Shown: piece by piece, positions 35,979-40,746 of the stretch
Layout: each line of letters opens with the position of its first letter
How positions within the stretch are numbered: position 1 is the stretch's first letter
From: Dyella silvatica
Lineage (GTDB): Bacteria; Pseudomonadota; Gammaproteobacteria; Xanthomonadales; Rhodanobacteraceae
Assembly (NCBI RefSeq): GCF_026283955.1
Contig: NZ_JAPDPE010000035.1
Coordinates: 1-40,746 of the forward strand
Direction of reading: 5' to 3'
Length of the DNA: 40,746 nucleotides
Notes under the pieces: generated by a model
What the model was told of the DNA's origin: nothing
Databases searched by the model: none
Seen by the model: the letters and a program-made list of their open reading frames with translations, nothing else
Position numbers and translations under genes: made by a program

Positions 35979-38180
35979 ATGACGATGACCCGGCAAGCTC
36001 ACTCCCCTTTTGTTCTCACGGCCCTGCTTTGCGCAGTCGCTGCCACGCACGCGCAAGACGCCAGCAACACCACGACTGCGAATACCCCTCCGGCCGCCTC
36101 GGTTGCACTGGCCCCGGTCATGGTGAAAGCGCGCAGCGGTGACGGTTATGTCGTCAGCCAAAGCCAAGTCAATAATTTTGGCCAAGCCTCGCTGCAAGAC
36201 ACTCCGGCCAGCATCAACGTGCTCAGCCGCGACCTGCTCGACGACCGCCAGCCACGCGGCCTGAGTGAACTGGCACGCAGCGATGCCTCGCTGGGCGATA
36301 GCTATGCGCCGGTCGGCTACTACCAGAACATAGCGATTCGCGGTTTTCCGCTGGATCTGGCTACCGGCTATCGCTTCAACGATCTCAGCATCACCGGCGA
36401 ACAGCGGATTGCCTTTGAAAACATCCAGCAAGTCGACATTCTCAAGGGTGCCGCCGGCATCGATGCCGGCGTGCTCGCCCCCGGCGGTGTCATCAACTAT
36501 GTCGGCAAGCGTGCGGCTAACGTACAGACGACAACCCTAGGCACCGATTCGCATGGTTCCCGCTATGGCGCACTGGATCTTGGCCGCTGGCTCAGCCCCA
36601 CCTTCGGCCTGCGCTTCAACACCGCGTACGAAGACACCCATGCCTACGTACAGCACGCCAACGGTCGGCGTAATTTCTATGCCATCGCGGCGGATTGGTT
36701 GATCTCGCCCAAGGCTACCCTGCAACTGGACGCCGACTACCAAGCCAGCGCACAGCGTTCGGTCTCTGGCTATCAGTTGCTTGGCGGTAGCGTTTTGCCG
36801 ACGCATCCAAGCCGTTCGCTGATGCTCGGCTATCAGCCGTGGCAGCAACCGGTGAGCATTCACGCAAGCAATATCACTGCGCGCTTCCATTACCAGTTCA
36901 ACGACGATTGGCAGGCTCGTGTCGATGCCGGTCATAGCCGCAGCGTGATCGACGATAACGTCGCCTTCGCCTACGGCTGCTTTTACGCACCGGCCTGCGC
37001 CAGTGGCTCCACGCCTGGTTATTTCTTTGCGCCGGATGGCAGCTATGACGTCTACGACTTCCGCAGCCCAGACGACACCCGCCAGAACGATGAGCTGCGC
37101 GCGCAGTTGCAAGGCCATCTCGACACCGGGACCATCAGCCACGACCTCACCGTCGGCGCAGATGTCTTACGCCGCAGCATCAATCAGCGACCATATGTCT
37201 ACGATTACGTCGGCACGGCACCAAGCGACCAGGGCGAACCACCGTATTTCGCGCCATCACCGAACCAGCCAGGCCCCTCGCAGCAGCGCCAGAGCACCTG
37301 GCAGCGGGCGTTGTTCGCGATGGATCGCGTTCGCCTAAGCCCGCACTGGCAAGTGCTGGCCGGTGGCCGTTTTGTGCAACTGGACGAGCGTGACTACGAC
37401 GCCAGCGGCGCACCGCAGCGGCATATCCGACTCAATCACTGGCTGCCGCAAACCGCCTTGCTATGGCAACCCACCAGCCAGCTCACCGGTTATCTCAGCT
37501 ATGCGCAGGGTCTGGCGCTGGGAACCCAGGCGCCGTACTGGACGGCTAATGGCGGAAGTTTTCTGCCGCCGCTGCTATCACGGCAATGGGAAACCGGCCT
37601 GAAATACGCCGTCAACGATGCCTTGCAACTCGATGCCGCCGTTTTTCGCATCGCCCTGCCCTATCAATACGCGCAACCGGACAACACCAGCCAGGGCTTC
37701 ACTTTTGTGCAGCGCGGCCAGCAGGTGAATAGCGGCATCGAACTGCAAGCGAACGGCCGCGTCAGCGACTCGCTGCATGTCATCGCCAGCATCAGCATGA
37801 TCAATGCGCGGGCGCAAAACACCGGCACGCCCAGCTACGAAGGCCACCAGGTGGTCAATGTGCCGAAGCTGCGCAGCAGCGTTTATGCCGATTACCGCTT
37901 GCCCTTTGCGACGTCGTGGAGCCTGCTCGGCGGCTGGCGCTACGCGGCGCCCAACGCTGCCACGCCGAGTGGGCGCACGCGGGTACCGGCCTACAACCTA
38001 TTCGATGCCGGCCTGCGCTATCGCACCCGCTTGAACGGACATGAACTGAGCTTGCGCCTTAGCATCGACAACGTATTCAACCGTTTCTATTGGCGCGATA
38101 CCGGCAGTTCGGGTGGCGACAGCTATTTGTTTCCAGGCGCACCGCGACTGGCGCGCGTGTCGATGAGCTATGAGCTGTAA
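35979..38180 (+). CDS. TonB-dependent receptor, probable thiamine uptake
   Basis: The 733-residue outer-membrane receptor has a signal peptide (FVLTALLCAVAATHAQ, about residues 11-26). A plug domain follows (SINVLSRDLLDDRQPRGLSE near 74, then IAIRGFPLDL and VDILKGAAGIDAGVLAPGG). The long beta-barrel ends in RLARVSMSYEL. It would take up a scarce solute with energy from TonB-ExbBD. Control by the TPP riboswitch just upstream and a PnuC-family gene 3 bp downstream point to thiamine or a precursor as substrate, an arrangement described in comparative studies of thiamine regulons. A second ATG at 35985 is also possible. No TonB box could be pinned down with confidence. Confidence 0.92.
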   Translation: MTMTRQAHSPFVLTALLCAVAATHAQDASNTTTANTPPAASVALAPVMVKARSGDGYVVSQSQVNNFGQASLQDTPASINVLSRDLLDDRQPRGLSELARSDASLGDSYAPVGYYQNIAIRGFPLDLATGYRFNDLSITGEQRIAFENIQQVDILKGAAGIDAGVLAPGGVINYVGKRAANVQTTTLGTDSHGSRYGALDLGRWLSPTFGLRFNTAYEDTHAYVQHANGRRNFYAIAADWLISPKATLQLDADYQASAQRSVSGYQLLGGSVLPTHPSRSLMLGYQPWQQPVSIHASNITARFHYQFNDDWQARVDAGHSRSVIDDNVAFAYGCFYAPACASGSTPGYFFAPDGSYDVYDFRSPDDTRQNDELRAQLQGHLDTGTISHDLTVGADVLRRSINQRPYVYDYVGTAPSDQGEPPYFAPSPNQPGPSQQRQSTWQRALFAMDRVRLSPHWQVLAGGRFVQLDERDYDASGAPQRHIRLNHWLPQTALLWQPTSQLTGYLSYAQGLALGTQAPYWTANGGSFLPPLLSRQWETGLKYAVNDALQLDAAVFRIALPYQYAQPDNTSQGFTFVQRGQQVNSGIELQANGRVSDSLHVIASISMINARAQNTGTPSYEGHQVVNVPKLRSSVYADYRLPFATSWSLLGGWRYAAPNAATPSGRTRVPAYNLFDAGLRYRTRLNGHELSLRLSIDNVFNRFYWRDTGSSGGDSYLFPGAPRLARVSMSYEL

Positions 38181-38183
38181 CTC

Positions 38184-38765
38184 ATGAGCAAGCTGGAACT
38201 ACTCGCCGCGCTGCTCAGTGCCTGGGGCGTATGGCTTACCGCCCGCCGCAATCCATGGTGCTGGCCGGTAGGGCTGATCGCCGTCGCGCTTTACGGCGGC
38301 ATCTTCATGGACGCCAAGCTGTACTCCGATGCCTTGCTGCAAGGACTTTTCGCGGTATTCCTGGTCTACGGCTGGCATCGTTGGCGACAGCATCTTGGCG
38401 ACGATGGACGGGTTCGGGTTACCGCGTTGTCGCCGCGACGCGCATGCGTCGAGCTAGCCGTCGGCGCGCTCGGCGCGCTGGCGCTGGGCGCCGTCATGCA
38501 TGTCTATACCGATGCCGCATTGCCCTGGCTCGACGCCGCACTGACCGCCTTCAGCCTGGTCGCACAGTGGTGGCAGGCACGCCGTCATATCGCCAGTTGG
38601 TGGCTGTGGATCGCGGTGGATCTGATCTATGTCGGCGTCTACGTGTACAAATCACTGACGATTACCGCCGTGCTTTACACCGGCTTCATCGCGCTGGCTG
38701 CATGGGGCTGGCGCAGTTGGCGGCAAGCAGCGGCCTTGCAACAGGCCGCTGCGCGCGGCAGATAA
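38184..38765 (+). CDS. pnuC: PnuC-family vitamin transporter (PnuT-type, probable thiamine)
   Basis: The 193-residue inner-membrane protein has about seven hydrophobic helices and the PnuC family signature: TARRNPWCWPVGLIAVALYG near residue 20-39, VYGWHRWRQ, and WWLWIAVDLIYVGVYVYKS near 141-159. Family members move vitamins by facilitated diffusion and trap them by phosphorylation (nicotinamide riboside for PnuC, thiamine for PnuT). Location 3 bp after the receptor gene, under the same TPP riboswitch, makes thiamine the likely substrate. A kinase that traps the vitamin would be expected nearby; the APH-fold gene upstream is one candidate. Confidence 0.9.
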   Translation: MSKLELLAALLSAWGVWLTARRNPWCWPVGLIAVALYGGIFMDAKLYSDALLQGLFAVFLVYGWHRWRQHLGDDGRVRVTALSPRRACVELAVGALGALALGAVMHVYTDAALPWLDAALTAFSLVAQWWQARRHIASWWLWIAVDLIYVGVYVYKSLTITAVLYTGFIALAAWGWRSWRQAAALQQAAARGR

Positions 38766-38830
38766 TCGCTGGCCGAAACAGCGCAGGCTTTCTCCGTCAA
38801 GGAGTAGGCAAGGCTCACCCCAGCGATCAT

Positions 38831-38868
38831 CGCTAGCTTGAGCGAAGCGTACTTCGCTCAAGCTAGCG
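38831..38868. terminator. 17-bp perfect palindrome between pnuC and htpG
   Basis: CGCTAGCTTGAGCGAAG and its exact complement are separated by the tetraloop CGTA. It lies 66 bp after pnuC and 7 bp after the convergent htpG stop. The stem is long enough to stop polymerase from either side, but neither strand has a T tract. Confidence 0.6.
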
Positions 38869-38875
38869 CGCAAGA

Positions 38876-40744
38876 TCAACCCAGCAACACCCGGTTCATC
38901 CGCTGCACAAAGGCCGACGGATCAGGCAAGGGTGCACCGGCCGCGATCTCCGCCTGCTCCAGCAACAGCGTCGCCAGATCTTTGGCCTTGTCGGCGTCGC
39001 CTTCGCCCTCGACCCGCTTGAGCAAGGCATGCTGCGGATTGATCTCCAGCGTCGGCTTGCTCTCGGGCATATCGTGGCCGGCCTCGCGCAGCAAACGGGC
39101 CAGATGTGGCGCCATTTCGTAATCGCTCAGCGCCAGGCATGAAGGCGAATCGGTGAGCCGTGGCGAAACGCGCACGTCGGAGACGCGATCGCCGAGCAGG
39201 TCCTTGAGCTTTTTCAACAACGGCTCAGCAGCCTTGCTGGCCTCTTCCTGCTGCTTTTTGTCAGCCTCATCCAACGGCAGTTCGCCCTTGGCGACATTCT
39301 TCAATTTCTTGCCGCTGTATTCGTTGAGGCTGCCCAGCATCCATTCGTCGATGCGATCGGACATCAGCAGCACTTCGACACCCTTGGCCTTGAATGCCTC
39401 CAGCTGCGGGCTACCGATGGCGGCGGCGTGGCTGTCGGCGGTGATGTACCAGATCGTGTCCTGGCCGACCGGCATGCGGCCGATGTAATCGTCCAGCGCT
39501 ACCGTCTGCGCACTGCCCTCGCCCTTGGTCGAAGCAAACCGCAGCAGCTTGGCGATGCGCTCGCGATTGGCGTGATCTTCGGCAATACCTTCTTTCAGCG
39601 TGTTGCCAAAGGCCTTGTAGAAGGTGGCGAATTTCTCCGGCTCGTCCTTCGCCAGCTTCTCGATCAGATCGAGCACGCGTTTGACGCAAGCGGCCTTGAT
39701 CCGATCGAGCTGGCGGTTCTGCTGCAGAATTTCGCGGCTGACATTGAGCGGAAGATCGTCGGCGTCGACCACCCCGCGAACAAAACGCAGATAGTTCGGC
39801 AGCAACTCTTCGGCGGCGTCCATGATAAAGACGCGCTTGATATAGAGCTTGAGGCCTTTGCGCTCGTCGCGCCCACCCATCATCAAATCGAACGGCGGCT
39901 GGGCCGGCAGATACAACAGCGTGGTAAAGCTCTGGCTGCCTTCGACCCGATTGTGGGTCCAGGCCAGCGCATCGTTGAAGTCGTGACCCAGCGCTTTATA
40001 AAAGCTCTGGTAATCCTCGTCGCTGATGTCGCTCTTGGGCTTGGTCCACAGTGCCGACGCGGCGTTGCTGGTCTCCCATTCGTCGCCCGGCTTGCCTTCG
40101 ACTTCTTTCGGCATGCGGATCGGAAAAGCGACGTGGTCGGAGTAGCGCGTAATCAGCGATTTCAGCGTCCACGGCTTGAGGAACTCATCCTCGTCGGCTT
40201 TCAAATGCAGGATCACCGAAGTACCGCGCTCGGCCAGCTCTACTTGCTCCAGGCTGTACTCGCCCTTGCCGTCGCTTTCCCACTTCACGCCTTCAGCCGC
40301 GGGCTGGTCGGCGCGGCGGCTGAGCACGGTAACCCGGTCGGCGACCACAAAGGCCGAATAAAAACCCACGCCGAACTGGCCGATCAAGCGGGCATCGGTT
40401 TTCTGCTCGCTCGACATCGCTTCGAGGAAGCGCTTGGTGCCAGAGCTGGCAATGGTGCCGATATTGGCCACGATCTCGTCGCGACTCATGCCGACGCCGT
40501 TATCGCGAACGGTGATCGTGCGTGCCTCCGGATCCCAGCTGACGTCGATATGCAGCTCGGCGTCGCCGCTGAGCAACTCCGGCTTGGCGATCGACTCGAA
40601 GCGCAGCTTGTCGCAGGCATCGGAGGCGTTGGAGATCAGCTCGCGCAGGAAAATCTCCTTGTGCGAGTACAGCGAGTGCGTGACCAGGTGCAGTACCTGG
40701 GCGACTTCGGCTTCGAATTTGCGGGTTTCAGTGGTTGCAGTCAT
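38876..40744 (-). CDS. htpG: Molecular chaperone HtpG (Hsp90)
   Basis: The 622-residue protein is a full-length bacterial Hsp90 (E. coli 624), an ATP-dependent cytoplasmic chaperone. The GHKL ATPase motifs are visible: EIFLRELISNASDACDKLRF near residue 30-49, VRDNGVGMSRDEI, IASSGTKRFLEAM and GQFGVGFYSAFVVADRV. The middle domain includes LYIKRVFIMDAAEELLPNYL with the catalytic-loop Arg region RFVRGVVDADDLPLNVSREI. The C-terminal dimerisation domain ends RMNRVLLG. The start ATG is two bases from the window edge, so its promoter and ribosome-binding site are not visible. Confidence 0.97.
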   Translation of the reverse strand: MTATTETRKFEAEVAQVLHLVTHSLYSHKEIFLRELISNASDACDKLRFESIAKPELLSGDAELHIDVSWDPEARTITVRDNGVGMSRDEIVANIGTIASSGTKRFLEAMSSEQKTDARLIGQFGVGFYSAFVVADRVTVLSRRADQPAAEGVKWESDGKGEYSLEQVELAERGTSVILHLKADEDEFLKPWTLKSLITRYSDHVAFPIRMPKEVEGKPGDEWETSNAASALWTKPKSDISDEDYQSFYKALGHDFNDALAWTHNRVEGSQSFTTLLYLPAQPPFDLMMGGRDERKGLKLYIKRVFIMDAAEELLPNYLRFVRGVVDADDLPLNVSREILQQNRQLDRIKAACVKRVLDLIEKLAKDEPEKFATFYKAFGNTLKEGIAEDHANRERIAKLLRFASTKGEGSAQTVALDDYIGRMPVGQDTIWYITADSHAAAIGSPQLEAFKAKGVEVLLMSDRIDEWMLGSLNEYSGKKLKNVAKGELPLDEADKKQQEEASKAAEPLLKKLKDLLGDRVSDVRVSPRLTDSPSCLALSDYEMAPHLARLLREAGHDMPESKPTLEINPQHALLKRVEGEGDADKAKDLATLLLEQAEIAAGAPLPDPSAFVQRMNRVLLG

Positions 40745-40746
40745 GC

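Overview
The window looks like a chromosomal segment of a GC-rich gammaproteobacterium of the Xanthomonadales, most likely Rhodanobacteraceae (Dyella, Rhodanobacter, Frateuria or a relative). That placement rests on the gene order recA-recX-alaS-csrA-tRNA-Ser, the protein sequences as I recognise them, and the pairing of a TonB-dependent receptor with a PnuC-type transporter under a TPP riboswitch. Nearly all of it is coding. I see no phage, insertion sequence or CRISPR array.

Left part (1-17.4 kb, housekeeping). The 3' end of ppk1 is followed by ppx (polyphosphate metabolism), a periplasmic cyclophilin, lpxH (lipid A) and an alpha/beta hydrolase. Next come a tandem repeat array and tRNA-Ser(GCU), then csrA, alaS, recX, recA and pncC on the minus strand, with mutS diverging on the plus strand. 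A glutathione S-transferase and a TetR regulator diverge around an 18-bp palindrome. A PD40 beta-propeller protein and a clade 3 catalase complete this part.

Middle (17.4-32.6 kb, one metabolic island). This is a complete myo-inositol uptake and breakdown locus. The minus-strand genes are an RpiR regulator, an inositol 2-dehydrogenase (iolG) and a second Gfo/Idh/MocA dehydrogenase. Divergent from them run a sugar-type ABC transporter (binding protein, permease, single-domain ATPase), then iolC fused to a DUF2090 aldolase domain, iolD, iolE, iolB, iolA and an OprB-type porin. The path would be: porin, binding protein and ABC importer, IolG, IolE, IolD, IolB, IolC kinase, DUF2090 aldolase, IolA, ending in DHAP and acetyl-CoA. 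The divergent control region carries a GGAA-N6-TTCC palindrome, the motif proposed for RpiR-type IolR regulators, and a good sigma-70 promoter.

Right part (32.6-40.7 kb). Here are an Hsp15-like S4 protein, a small membrane-anchored protein with two L7/L12-like repeats, an AEC-family permease and an APH-fold phosphotransferase. A TPP riboswitch then precedes a TonB-dependent receptor and a PnuC/PnuT transporter (probable thiamine uptake), and htpG closes the window.

The most striking observation is in mutS. The frame is open from end to end, but the Walker A P-loop and its flanks (about 35 residues) are missing between two conserved blocks, while Walker B and all other domains are present. 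The predicted protein should not hydrolyse ATP normally, so this is either a natural mutator-type deletion or a sequence artefact. Second is a 177-bp-period repeat array downstream of tRNA-Ser, whose units end in an inverted copy of the tRNA 3' end and which forms a 28-bp perfect hairpin with the tRNA gene.
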